Positions 41,644-50,195 of a DNA stretch of 64,000 nt are shown here, in pieces. The stretch lies in assembly GCA_965250215.1 (NCBI GenBank), contig CBDFNN010000004.1:3720001-3784000 (forward strand), written 5' to 3'. Position 1 is the stretch's first letter. Each line of letters starts with the position of its first letter. The notes under the pieces are model-generated. The model was not told the DNA's origin. It did no database searches and worked only from the letters and a program-made list of their open reading frames with translations. Made by a program: the position numbers and the translations under genes. The DNA is from CBDFNN01 sp965250215 (GTDB lineage Bacteria; Bacteroidota; Rhodothermia; Rhodothermales; DATKEJ01).

Positions 41644-42750
41644 ATGCTTCTGCCGAAAATGCATCTTGGTCGATTGATTTTGCTACTTATTTTTGTAGTA
41701 AATCAGCCTCTTTTCCCAACGGGAGACTCAGCTCTTCTGATTGCTCAGGCGAAAACCAATCTTGCCTCACGAATTAAAGCGGCTCTCAAAGGCGACGACA
41801 AGCTGGCAGACTTTTCTATAGTACCGCTAGTCGTAGAAGGAACGGTTACCCTCTATGGCGCAGTGGACTACCAATCCGAACAAGAGCATGCCGAATCTAT
41901 AGTTGCTTCGTTTGACGGTGTCAAGAAGATCGTCAACAAAGTAGTTGTCCTTCAGAAGGAAGCATTGGTTGGGGGCGACGAAGTTAAATTGGCAGAAAAG
42001 GAAATCGGAGATTCTTCTAGTTCTACTAGGCCCACATCCGGTGCGAGCTCCAAGGAACAGGAGAATGAGAAAAAGAACATCAACGATAAGGATCGTGGGC
42101 TGGAAGACGAAATCAAACCCGCAAATCTAAGCTTTTCGAATATTCCTGAATTTCACATCGCTAAACCTGGGCAATCTATGAGAGAGATAGCAAGGCAGTA
42201 TGGATTGAGCGCAAGTGACTTGCTTCAGTTAAATGGGATGGGAGTCTCTCAGCAACCGGTCGCCTTTCAAAAAATAAAACTCGGCGGGACTGCTGAAACC
42301 AGAACCGCAGAAGTTAGCAATCGAAACCAAGTCGGCGAAGATCGTGAAAAGATTAAGTCCGAGGAGAATGGAGCCGTCGTTCTCAAAGTCTTAGGAAAAG
42401 AAGGAAATTCTTCTCCCTCCACTGCTTCCGTCATTGTTAGAAAAGAAAATAACTTAGATAACTCGACTTCTAAGAGCGACGAATCGGAAGCAAAAACGGC
42501 TTCCAGAAACGGTCCAGTCCTCACGCAAGAAGCCAGCATGGTCACGAGAAGTTCATCCAGACCTCTTCCCAACGCTGAAACGATCGAGCGAAATAACTGG
42601 GTCTTCCATCGAGTTGCCAATGATGAGAAGGACTACGAAATAGCCGATCACTACAACATCTCTCTGGCACTTCTGAGAGAAAGAAATGGTATTCGGCCAG
42701 ATGCCAGTCTTCGAAAGGGCAGTCTAATTCGGATTCGGAAGATCGATTAG
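41644..42750 (+). CDS. Secreted BON and double LysM protein
   Basis: 368 residues. An N-terminal hydrophobic signal (LGRLILLLIFVVNQPLF) is followed by a BON domain (about 35-105; LKGDDKLADFSIVPLVVEGTVTLYG, with a VDGVKKIVNKV-like strand). Next come a charged linker, a LysM (about 178-225; HIAKPGQSMREIARQYGLSASDLLQLN), a Ser/Lys-rich linker, and a C-terminal LysM-like domain (about 318-368; DYEIADHYNISLALLRERNGI). BON domains contact phospholipid and LysM binds peptidoglycan, so it probably spans the periplasm between outer membrane and wall. The assignment to an envelope function is inference. Confidence 0.82.
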   Translation: MLLPKMHLGRLILLLIFVVNQPLFPTGDSALLIAQAKTNLASRIKAALKGDDKLADFSIVPLVVEGTVTLYGAVDYQSEQEHAESIVASFDGVKKIVNKVVVLQKEALVGGDEVKLAEKEIGDSSSSTRPTSGASSKEQENEKKNINDKDRGLEDEIKPANLSFSNIPEFHIAKPGQSMREIARQYGLSASDLLQLNGMGVSQQPVAFQKIKLGGTAETRTAEVSNRNQVGEDREKIKSEENGAVVLKVLGKEGNSSPSTASVIVRKENNLDNSTSKSDESEAKTASRNGPVLTQEASMVTRSSSRPLPNAETIERNNWVFHRVANDEKDYEIADHYNISLALLRERNGIRPDASLRKGSLIRIRKID

Positions 42751-42881
42751 GTCGTTGGTACCTTGTAATTAGTCATAGGCATTTCCGGCGTCTTTACGAA
42801 CAACAAGCACCATCGACCTTCTACAGTACAAGTGCATCTAAGATTTCATTCAGAGACCAAGCGCCAATCGTCTCTTTCCTT

Positions 42882-42916
42882 CTGACGACTGAAGACTGAC
42901 CTCTGACGACTAGATT
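42882..42916. repeat. Heptamer tandem array, CTGACGA type, 5 units
   Basis: CTGACGA, CTGAAGA, CTGACCT, CTGACGA, CTAGATT, ending three bases before the stop codon of the M3 peptidase gene (42920, minus strand). Confidence 0.65.
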
Positions 42917-42919
42917 CGA

Positions 42920-45103
42920 CTAATTCAGTCCCCGCCTATCTAATAAATGCTGAACATTGGGCTCGGCACCACGGAAGTCTTGAAATATCGTCATCGCGTC
43001 TTCGCTACCGCCTCTAGAAAGAAGAGCCTTTCTAAAGTGGTCGCCATTTTCACGCTGAAGTCCTCCATTCTCTTTGAACCACTCAACAGTATCGGCATCC
43101 AGCACCTCACTCCAGATGTAAGAGTAATAACCGGCTGAATATCCTCCGATGATGTGAGAGAAATAAGTTGAGCGATATCGAGGTGCAATTGCTGCCATCG
43201 ACACACCTGCATCTTCTAAAGCCTTCGCTTCAAAATCTAGGAGTCCATCAGCTTCGGGTACATCGCCTGGCTCCAATTGGTGCCATGCTTGGTCAAGTAG
43301 CGATGCGGCTAAGTATTCAGTCGTAGCGAAGCCTTGATTGAACTTCTGGGCAGCCATGAATTTGTCTACCAATTCCTGTGGCATCTTTTCACCCGTCTCG
43401 TAGTGTCTGGCATAGTTAGCCAAAACAGAAGGCCAAGTGGCCCACATTTCGTTCACTTGTGAGGGGTACTCAACAAAGTCTCTAGGTACTGATGTCCCTG
43501 CGAAGCTCGGATAGTTCACATCGGAAAACATGCCATGAAGTGCGTGACCGAACTCATGAAACATGGTAATGACCTCCGTGAAAGTCATAAGGGTAGCTTC
43601 TCCTTCACTCGGCTTGGTGATGTTCTGATGATTAGCAACAACAGGCTTATTGTCCATTAATCCAGACTGGGATACATATGCATTCATCCAAGCTCCACCT
43701 CGTTTCGATGGACGTTCATAGAAATCGCCGATAAACATGGCAAGTTGTGACCCGTCTTCGTCGAATACATTGAAGACACGCACGTCAGGATGGTAGACCG
43801 GAAACTGGCCGGTGACCTCCTCAAAGGTAATTCCAAATACTTTCTCAGCGGCATGAAAGACGCCATTCTTTAAGACGTTATCTAATTCCAAGTAGGGCTG
43901 CAGTTGGGCCTCATCGAGATCGAAGCGCTCCTTCCGAACTTTTTCAGTGTAGTGTTGCCAATCCCAAGCAGCGAGCTCAAAATCATGCCCATCGCCAGCG
44001 ATAGCCGCCTGCAAATCCTTTGCCTCCTTTTCTGCATTTTTAACGGCTGCTGGAGCAAGCATTGCTAGCCGATCATTTACAGCCTTTGTTGTTTTAGCTG
44101 TTTGATTCTGCAGGCTATAAGCCGCGTGATTGTCGAAGCCAAGAAGTTTTGCCCTCTCTGCCCTAATCCTAGCTACTTTGGTAAGGATTTCTCGATTATC
44201 AAATTCTCCACCACGGCTGCCTCTTGATACAGATGCCTTGTAGATTTTTTCTCGGGTAGCTCTATTTTCGAGCGATGCTAAAAGCGGTTGCGTACTAGTA
44301 TTCAGTAGAGCAATTTGATATTTACCCTCCATTCCAGCATCGCTAGCACGTTTAGCAGCTGCTGTAATTTGGCGATCTGTCATTCCGGTCAAATCTTCCT
44401 TGGATTCGACAAGAACGGCCATGGCGTTCACTTCTTTCAAAACATTCTGACTAAACTGAGTCTGTAGCTCGGCGAGTTCGCTGTTGAATGCTTTTAATTT
44501 TTCCTTATCTGCATCTGGCAGTTGAGCTCCAACTCGAGCAAATCGCTCGTAGGTTTCGGTAACTAGTCTTTTCGACTCAGAATCCAGGTCAAGTGAACCG
44601 AGCTGGTCATAAACGCTCTTGATACGTCCAAATAGTTTTCCATTCAGCATGATCTTGTCACGATGAGCCGAAAGTTTCGGGGCCATCTCGGATTGAATGG
44701 CCTCTAAGTCATCATTCGTGTCTGCTGACGTCAAGGCGTAAAAGACTGTCAAAGACCGATCTAATACCTCTCCCGACGCCTCCATTGCTATGAAAGTATT
44801 CTCAAAACTAGGATCCTCGCTAGAATTGGCAATCGCGTCGATTTCTGCCATCTGCTGCTCCATTCCTGCCTCAAATGCAGGTCGATAATGCTCAATTGAG
44901 ATTTTATCGAAGGGGGGGAAATGGAAAGCAAGTTCGCTTTCTGCTGCAAAGGGATTATCACTAGCCAGATTGTGCGGCATCTTGTAATTGCTCATTTCGA
45001 AACTAGGCCTGATGGCGTCCTCAGCTCCAGAATCCGTATAGTCAGTTGAGTTCTCGCATGCGCCTAGGAAAAGTGCGAGGCAGATCAAGGCAGTTCGTTT
45101 CAT
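42920..45103 (-). CDS. dcp: M3 family peptidyl-dipeptidase lipoprotein (Dcp-like)
   Basis: 727 residues. Lipoprotein signal with lipobox LGAC (Cys16), so periplasmic. M3 zinc metallopeptidase with HEFGHALHG (His516, Glu517, His520) and the downstream family segment (VPRDFVEYPSQVNEMW) supplying the third ligand Glu. N-terminal region ENPFAAESELAFHFPPFDKISIEHYRPAF is typical of Dcp. It removes C-terminal dipeptides from short peptides and would supply the dipeptides that POT transporters import. Preceded by a structured leader (45116-45194). Confidence 0.92.
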   Translation of the reverse strand: MKRTALICLALFLGACENSTDYTDSGAEDAIRPSFEMSNYKMPHNLASDNPFAAESELAFHFPPFDKISIEHYRPAFEAGMEQQMAEIDAIANSSEDPSFENTFIAMEASGEVLDRSLTVFYALTSADTNDDLEAIQSEMAPKLSAHRDKIMLNGKLFGRIKSVYDQLGSLDLDSESKRLVTETYERFARVGAQLPDADKEKLKAFNSELAELQTQFSQNVLKEVNAMAVLVESKEDLTGMTDRQITAAAKRASDAGMEGKYQIALLNTSTQPLLASLENRATREKIYKASVSRGSRGGEFDNREILTKVARIRAERAKLLGFDNHAAYSLQNQTAKTTKAVNDRLAMLAPAAVKNAEKEAKDLQAAIAGDGHDFELAAWDWQHYTEKVRKERFDLDEAQLQPYLELDNVLKNGVFHAAEKVFGITFEEVTGQFPVYHPDVRVFNVFDEDGSQLAMFIGDFYERPSKRGGAWMNAYVSQSGLMDNKPVVANHQNITKPSEGEATLMTFTEVITMFHEFGHALHGMFSDVNYPSFAGTSVPRDFVEYPSQVNEMWATWPSVLANYARHYETGEKMPQELVDKFMAAQKFNQGFATTEYLAASLLDQAWHQLEPGDVPEADGLLDFEAKALEDAGVSMAAIAPRYRSTYFSHIIGGYSAGYYSYIWSEVLDADTVEWFKENGGLQRENGDHFRKALLSRGGSEDAMTIFQDFRGAEPNVQHLLDRRGLN

Positions 45104-45115
45104 TTTTTGAATAGG

Positions 45116-45194
45116 GTTTTGGTAGGCATTAATAACACCTGAATACCCTCTTGGGTTCGGTGAATGCTTTCACCATGGACCGGCTTACCAAAAC
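45116..45194 (-). promoter_or_regulatory. Structured leader with two alternative folds upstream of the M3 peptidase gene
   Basis: Read on the minus strand, GTTTTGGTA (45194-45186) pairs with TACCAAAAC (45124-45116) and closes a ~60-base domain ending 12 bases before the ATG. Inside, either a small hairpin GGTGAA-AGCA-TTCACC forms, or a longer stem builds from GCATT/AATGC, CACC/GGTG and ACCC-AAGA-GGGT. Both use the same TTCACC bases, so they exclude each other, as in riboswitches and attenuators. It matches no riboswitch class I can recall. It could also serve the divergent gene at 45287. Confidence 0.4.
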
Positions 45195-45286
45195 GATTTT
45201 AAAACCGAAAAGCGTGGGTCAAAAAACGTAACTCTAAGCAATGTCCTTCCGTAGAGTCTTTCACAACCAATCCATACCCTACGATC

Positions 45287-45493
45287 ATGGCTATTATTCT
45301 TGGCGTTATACTTGTTGGAGCATTCAAACTCTTTCTTTGGCTTCTACCATTTTTTGTGATTCTTTTTTCTAAAAAGGAGATGGATGCGAAAGAACGAGTC
45401 TTATGGATCCTTGCGACCTTCTTTTTCTCATGGGTCGGATTCCTCTGCTATATCATTTTCGCTCCTGTAATGGGAAAGCGAAGCTACTCGTAA
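45287..45493 (+). CDS. Small PLDc_N-like membrane protein
   Basis: 68 residues with two hydrophobic helices (about 5-27 and 39-61) separated by the polar turn KKEMDAKERVLWI. The pattern, with a Trp after a charged loop and FFFSWVGFLCYIIF, resembles the PLDc_N (cardiolipin synthase N-terminal) helix-pair family. The function is unknown. Divergent from the M3 peptidase gene. Confidence 0.7.
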   Translation: MAIILGVILVGAFKLFLWLLPFFVILFSKKEMDAKERVLWILATFFFSWVGFLCYIIFAPVMGKRSYS

Positions 45494-45495
45494 CA

Positions 45496-45530
45496 GTTTC
45501 GAGTGTAGAGTTTCGGATTTCGAGTAGAGC
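45496..45530. repeat. Heptamer tandem array, GTTTCGA type, 5 units
   Basis: GTTTCGA, GTGTAGA, GTTTCGG, ATTTCGA, GTAGAGC, starting three bases after the stop codon of the small membrane protein gene. The rest of the 277-base gap to 45770 contains no gene; its far end holds a second array (45733). Confidence 0.65.
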
Positions 45531-45732
45531 TCCGTCCAATCAACTCATTTCCGTTATCAGATAAGAACGATAATGTGCCGCGTCCATTATTGAAGTCAAC
45601 TCGTGTCCGCCTTTGCGAGACTAATGAGATACAGATCGTAGAGAAGACTCAAAAACCCTGATTTAGGCAGAATTCCTTTTGCCCATAGAATAAAAGATTG
45701 GTTTCAGGATTCTGGTCGATCGAAGCAGCTCC

Positions 45733-45774
45733 CATCACCCGGAACGCATCACTCACAACTCATCTGCTCATCAT
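45733..45774. repeat. Heptamer tandem array, CATCACC type, 6 units
   Basis: CATCACC, CGGAACG, CATCACT, CACAACT, CATCTGC, TCATCAT, running into the stop codon of the DUF1801 gene at 45771. Degenerate, but the CATC core returns at multiples of 7. Confidence 0.5.
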
Positions 45775-46175
45775 CCATCACCGTTCTGCTCTTTTAGGCC
45801 TCTAATCCTCTCCTGGATCGATGCCTTTAGAAGAGCAACAAGTGCAGGAGCCGAGACATCCTCCACTGTCCGAATTTTCACGTGCCTCATGTTTGCGCCG
45901 GTACCCTCCAGCAAAGCTTCTGGATCTTCAAGCGCTGATCCACGAAAAAAGCCGAAGTTGATGCGGTCTTTCTGAGGCATGATATAGCAGTATGCCTCAG
46001 ACATTTTCTTTGGTCCGACACCATAACAAGCCGCTCGATCACCAAGCCTGACTACTTCGATCGAATCCGGATCAGCACTATAGATTAGGTCTTTCAGAGC
46101 AACGGCCAATTCTTGGACTTCATTTGCTTGCCCTTCAATGAGTTCTTCGAAGTTGCCAAATCTCGTTTCTGCCAT
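45771..46175 (-). CDS. DUF1801 (YdhG-like) domain protein
   Basis: 134 residues of the YdhG/DUF1801 fold (VQELAVALKDLIYSADPDSIEVVRLGDRAACYGVG, then INFGFFRGSALEDPEALLEGTGANMRHVKIRT). The function of the family is not established. Its ATG overlaps the proline dehydrogenase stop by one base (TAATG), so the two are translated together. No signal peptide. Confidence 0.82.
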   Translation of the reverse strand: MAETRFGNFEELIEGQANEVQELAVALKDLIYSADPDSIEVVRLGDRAACYGVGPKKMSEAYCYIMPQKDRINFGFFRGSALEDPEALLEGTGANMRHVKIRTVEDVSAPALVALLKASIQERIRGLKEQNGDG

Positions 46176-47035
46176 TATCCTTTGATCATAGTTTTCGCGA
46201 CAAACCAGATGTTTTCTTTTCGCTCTCTAAGTCGCCGAGTAAAATATGGTAGCCACTCTGTTCCGTAGGGTACATAGACACGCATTTTGTATCCCTCGTT
46301 TGCGATCGCAACTTGCGTAGAAGGTCTCATTCCAAATAGCATCTGAAACTCGAAATCGTCGCGGCTAATATTGTTGTCTTTCACAAAACCCTTAACGTGA
46401 TTGATTAGGATATCATCATGTGTAGCGATCCCCGGATATCTACCTTTCGAAATCAGCATTTCCGAGTATTCTTTAAATCGATCTCTGATCACCGACATTT
46501 TTTGGAAGGCAGCCACTTCTGGTTCCTTGTAGGCGCCTTTGCATATTCTCACTCTTGCATTCAGTTCACACATTCTCGCTACGTCTTCCTTCGTCCGATG
46601 TAGATAAGACTGCAATACCACTCCAACGTGGTCCGGAAAACTTGGGTATAGTTTCTCGAAAATATTCAATGTCGAATCCGTAATATCTGTCCCTTCCATA
46701 TCGAAGCGAACAAAGACATCCGTTTCCTTTGCTATTTCCAGCAATTCAGCCGCTCTAGCGAGACAGTATTCTTCATCGATCTTTTGTCCCATCATCGACA
46801 ACTTGATCGATATGGTGGAGTTCAGACCCGCTTTTTTCTCCCGGTCAATTCGCTTAAGGATGGCCTGATAAGCTTGTGCCGCCTCAGCAGCCCGATCCAA
46901 CTCTGACACATATTCGCCCAGCAAATCGAGTGTTACGAGCAGTCCTTTTTCATTCAATTCTCTTACGACCGGTAAACTTCCTTCCAGATTTTCAGACGCA
47001 ACAAACCTCTTCGCGAGGGCAAAGGGTAATCTCAT
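46175..47035 (-). CDS. Proline dehydrogenase (monofunctional)
   Basis: 286 residues of the FAD-dependent TIM barrel that oxidises proline to P5C and feeds electrons to quinone. Family segments: VTLDLLGEYV, NSTISIKLSMMGQKID, FVRFDMEGTD, GVVLQSYLHRTKED, VRICKGAYKEP, GIATHDD, FEFQMLFGMRP, and the C-terminal YVPYGTEWLPYFTRRLRER with the substrate-binding Arg pair (RRLRER). It is the short Thermus/Deinococcus-type enzyme, not PutA. The P5C dehydrogenase is not encoded nearby. Starts 3 bases after the stop of the trans-sulfuration gene. Confidence 0.94.
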   Translation of the reverse strand: MRLPFALAKRFVASENLEGSLPVVRELNEKGLLVTLDLLGEYVSELDRAAEAAQAYQAILKRIDREKKAGLNSTISIKLSMMGQKIDEEYCLARAAELLEIAKETDVFVRFDMEGTDITDSTLNIFEKLYPSFPDHVGVVLQSYLHRTKEDVARMCELNARVRICKGAYKEPEVAAFQKMSVIRDRFKEYSEMLISKGRYPGIATHDDILINHVKGFVKDNNISRDDFEFQMLFGMRPSTQVAIANEGYKMRVYVPYGTEWLPYFTRRLRERKENIWFVAKTMIKG

Positions 47036-47038
47036 TAA

Positions 47039-48166
47039 TTATATCTGTGCTAGTGCTTGTTCGAAATCTGCGATCAAATCATCGGGATGCTCTATCCCTA
47101 CAGATATCCGAATGAGATTCCAGGGTGTTTTAGTGGGTTGGCTCTCATTGGAGGCCCGGTGTTCAATGAGACTCTCCGTTCCACCTAGTGAGGTTGCTCG
47201 CTTGAAAACTTTCATTTTCGCAGGCAAGTCGAATGCTGCTTCCTTTCCCTTCTTCACTAGAAAGGAAATCATTCCACCAAAATCGTCCATTTGATTCAAA
47301 GCGACCTCGTGATTAGGATGGGTTTCCAAACCGGGATAATAGACGGCTTCAATTTCAGCATGCTTGTCCAGATAATTTGCGATTAGGTTTGCATTCTCGC
47401 AATGAATCCGCATTCGAGCTGCCAAGGAACGCATACCCCTAAGAGTCAACCAGCAATCCATCGGTGATGCAACACCTCCAGAATAATTACTATATCGATT
47501 CACCCTGTCCCAATGTTCGTCATCGTCCTTGAATACCAAGGCTCCCGCGAGCACGTCCGAATGACCAGCCAAATATTTAGTTAAGGCATGAAAAACGATA
47601 TCGGCACCCAATTCCAATGGTCTTTGCAGCAGAGGTGTCGTCCATGTGGCATCAACGACCAACTTTGCGCCGACCTGATGGGAAAAATCAGCGAGCCTCT
47701 CGATATCGCAGATCCTCAAAAGAGGATTCGAAGGTGTCTCCGCCCAAACCAGCTTCGTTCCTAGTTTCAGTTTATCCGAAAGAGCCTCAAAATCCTGCAA
47801 ATCTACCTCATCATATTCAATACCAAGTTGGGTGAGGTAGTCGGTGACGAGAATTCTGACACCGTGATAGATGTCGTCGCCGAGGATAACATGATCTCCT
47901 TTCTCAAGAGAATGCAACAAAGCAGCAGCTGCTGCCATTCCGGATCCATAGGCCCTTGCTTTCTTTCCGCCTTCCAATTCCGCAAGCGTTTCTTCTAGAC
48001 GCCGGCGTGTGGGATTTTCGTATCGGGCATACAGGAATCCTTTGGAATATTCCCCATCTGGGTCTCTCTCAAAGGTCGTTGCAAAGTGAACCGGCGGAGT
48101 AATTGCACCTGTTTCCTTATCAACTTCGCAGCCTGCCTGGGCAAGAATAGTTTGTAATTTTGACAT
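47039..48166 (-). CDS. Trans-sulfuration PLP enzyme (cystathionine gamma-synthase/lyase family)
   Basis: 375 residues, Cys/Met metabolism PLP family. Landmarks: YARYENPTRRRLEETLAELEGG, GSGMAAAAALLHSLEKGDHV, WAETPSNPLLRICDIERLADFS, VVDATWTTPLLQRPLELGADIVFHALTKYLAGHSD with PLP Lys197, and GGTESLIEHRA near the C-terminus. The family contains synthases, gamma-lyases and beta-lyases with similar motifs, so the exact reaction is not decided. Neighbouring proline dehydrogenase suggests amino-acid catabolism, which would favour a lyase (inference). Confidence 0.88.
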   Translation of the reverse strand: MSKLQTILAQAGCEVDKETGAITPPVHFATTFERDPDGEYSKGFLYARYENPTRRRLEETLAELEGGKKARAYGSGMAAAAALLHSLEKGDHVILGDDIYHGVRILVTDYLTQLGIEYDEVDLQDFEALSDKLKLGTKLVWAETPSNPLLRICDIERLADFSHQVGAKLVVDATWTTPLLQRPLELGADIVFHALTKYLAGHSDVLAGALVFKDDDEHWDRVNRYSNYSGGVASPMDCWLTLRGMRSLAARMRIHCENANLIANYLDKHAEIEAVYYPGLETHPNHEVALNQMDDFGGMISFLVKKGKEAAFDLPAKMKVFKRATSLGGTESLIEHRASNESQPTKTPWNLIRISVGIEHPDDLIADFEQALAQI

Positions 48167-48203
48167 GCTCGAAAATAGGAAATCGTGCTGTCAGAATTTT
48201 GGA

Positions 48204-50048
48204 TTACAGTCCGATCATCGGTGTGCGTTTTCCTTTGCCTATTCTATGGATTTCTGAATAGCTTGTGCGCCCAACAGACTTTCCACCGCGATAAGTTTGC
48301 ATGCGAATGGCATAAGCCCCAATCGGTACTTCAACGGATCCCGTGTACTTAGGATAATGGTGATCTGGCTCCGCATCATCAAATGTATAGTGTATAGAAA
48401 GATCATCCAGCTCAGTCATCATGCTGATTTTCTTCTTCCCATCTTTTGTGGTAGTGATGAAAAGTGAAGGATCGTAGATCGCTTTGGAATAGTTGACATC
48501 CATCTTGTCAAATCTGGTGAAATGTGCTTCAACTCTATCAACAAATTCGGGCCAGTCTTTATCAAGATTCTTTGACCAAGCAGCCTCGGCAATAGCAAAG
48601 GCTCTTGGCCATGTCATGTACTGCGCATGCCGCTGATTGGGCACTTCCTCTGTCCATAGATTTCCTTGTAGACCTAGCAGCTTGGTCGAATCCACTCCAA
48701 CCGGTAAAGTTGGATCAAAGGAATACGTATCCTTAAGCCGTGACATAGAGTAGGTGGCCGGCTCGATGGATGGGTCACCCTGTAAAACGTCGAGATAATA
48801 TTCGGGCGCGGGAGACATGATAACATCTCGACCCATTCTCGCTGCCTGTATTCCTCCTTCCTTTCCCCTCCACGACATAACCGTAGCTGTTTCTGCAAGG
48901 CCTCCGAGAAGAATTTCGTCCCAGCCTATCAACCGCTTTTCATACTTCTCTAATATTTTTTCGACACGCTTAATAAAGTAGGACTGTAAAACTTCGACAT
49001 TTGCGATCTTCTCAGCGGCCATAAAGGACTTCACTTTCCGACTTTCAGCCCAAAATTTTGTAGTTGCCTCATCTCCGCCCACATGGATATATTTAGAGGG
49101 AAATAGCTCGGCAACTTCCTTAAAAACCTTGTCCAAGAACTCAAAGCTCTCCTCGTTGCTCGGGTCTAAAGTGTTTTCTATTTCGTTATAGAATTTCGAT
49201 CCTGGATTGACTTTGAATGGACCATCTGTCGTTCCCAAATTTGGATAAGCCGTTAGGGTTGCAAGCGAATGTCCTGGCACATCGATCTCAGGAATGACTT
49301 CAATAAATCGACGACGAGCATATTCGACTACCTCCCTAATTTCATCCTGTGTGTAGAAACCGCCATATGTCGCTTTCTCCCCTTTGATTGGTCCCGGTCG
49401 AAACCACCAAATACCCTCTCTAGGCACCCTCCACGCTCCTAGTTTCGTGAGATTTGGTAGGGATTTTATCTCAATTCTCCATCCTTGATCGTCCGTAAGA
49501 TGCCAATGAAATTTGTTGAACTTGTAGTGGGCCATGAGGTCGATAAATTCCTTCACTTCTTCAACTCTTTGGAAGTGCCGAGAGGAATCAAGCATCAAAC
49601 CACGCCAATAATATCTTGGAGAATCAACAATGAAAGCGCCCCTAAATAGATATGGTCTTGAGTTAGATATTAGCTGGAGTAAACTTTGTACACCATTGAA
49701 TACTCCGGCAGAATCATTTGCGATTAGATCCACTCCGAGATCATTGACTCGCAGGGTGTAGGATCCACTGGCAACTTTGTCGCCCTTTCGCAATCGGATA
49801 TTGACATCTCCACGACCAAATGCCCGGTCCTCTTCCGTTTGCAGGGTCATTCTCGTCCAATCTTGGATTTCACCTGATAAATAACTGGCAATTTCCTCGA
49901 GACCGGCGCTATATCGAATCTTTGTTTCAGGCGTAATTCTAAGTGTAGCGGTATTACCCACTAAATTGCTGGGCCTAGGGATGATGTGTTGCGATTGGAG
50001 ATTTCCTGTAGGAATAAGAAATGCAAGAACAAGGAGTATTTTCTTCAT
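48204..50048 (-). CDS. Secreted beta-N-acetylhexosaminidase (GH20)
   Basis: 614 residues from the preferred ATG at 50048, which gives a clean signal peptide (KKILLVLAFLIPTGNLQSQ). An upstream ATG at 50111 would add 21 residues and bury the signal. GH20b-like N-terminal domain, then the catalytic barrel with RGLMLDSSRHFQ, KFHWHLTDDQGWRIE, VIPEIDVPGHS and HVGGDEATT carrying the catalytic Asp326-Glu327. WRGKEGG and GLQGNLWTEEV follow. A C-terminal beta-sandwich (IHYTFDDAEPDHHYPKYTG) is typical of GH20 enzymes. It releases terminal GlcNAc or GalNAc from chitin-like or peptidoglycan-derived glycans. Confidence 0.93.
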   Translation of the reverse strand: MKKILLVLAFLIPTGNLQSQHIIPRPSNLVGNTATLRITPETKIRYSAGLEEIASYLSGEIQDWTRMTLQTEEDRAFGRGDVNIRLRKGDKVASGSYTLRVNDLGVDLIANDSAGVFNGVQSLLQLISNSRPYLFRGAFIVDSPRYYWRGLMLDSSRHFQRVEEVKEFIDLMAHYKFNKFHWHLTDDQGWRIEIKSLPNLTKLGAWRVPREGIWWFRPGPIKGEKATYGGFYTQDEIREVVEYARRRFIEVIPEIDVPGHSLATLTAYPNLGTTDGPFKVNPGSKFYNEIENTLDPSNEESFEFLDKVFKEVAELFPSKYIHVGGDEATTKFWAESRKVKSFMAAEKIANVEVLQSYFIKRVEKILEKYEKRLIGWDEILLGGLAETATVMSWRGKEGGIQAARMGRDVIMSPAPEYYLDVLQGDPSIEPATYSMSRLKDTYSFDPTLPVGVDSTKLLGLQGNLWTEEVPNQRHAQYMTWPRAFAIAEAAWSKNLDKDWPEFVDRVEAHFTRFDKMDVNYSKAIYDPSLFITTTKDGKKKISMMTELDDLSIHYTFDDAEPDHHYPKYTGSVEVPIGAYAIRMQTYRGGKSVGRTSYSEIHRIGKGKRTPMIGL

Positions 50049-50195
50049 GAAGGAATATATGGAAGCGGGGCCCTTGATTCTAGCCAAGCCTCTTGGGGAG
50101 AACAAGTTCAATCCAATTCATATATCTCCAAAGCAGGTAAATGCAATTTTATTCCTGTATTTAACAGGGCAAAAGAAGACTTCTACCTGTATTTA

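Noticed and set aside
45116..45194. Known riboswitch classes (TPP, cobalamin, FMN, SAM, purine, THF, glycine)
   Set aside because: None of the conserved core sequences I remember for these classes is present, so it is kept only as an unnamed structured leader.
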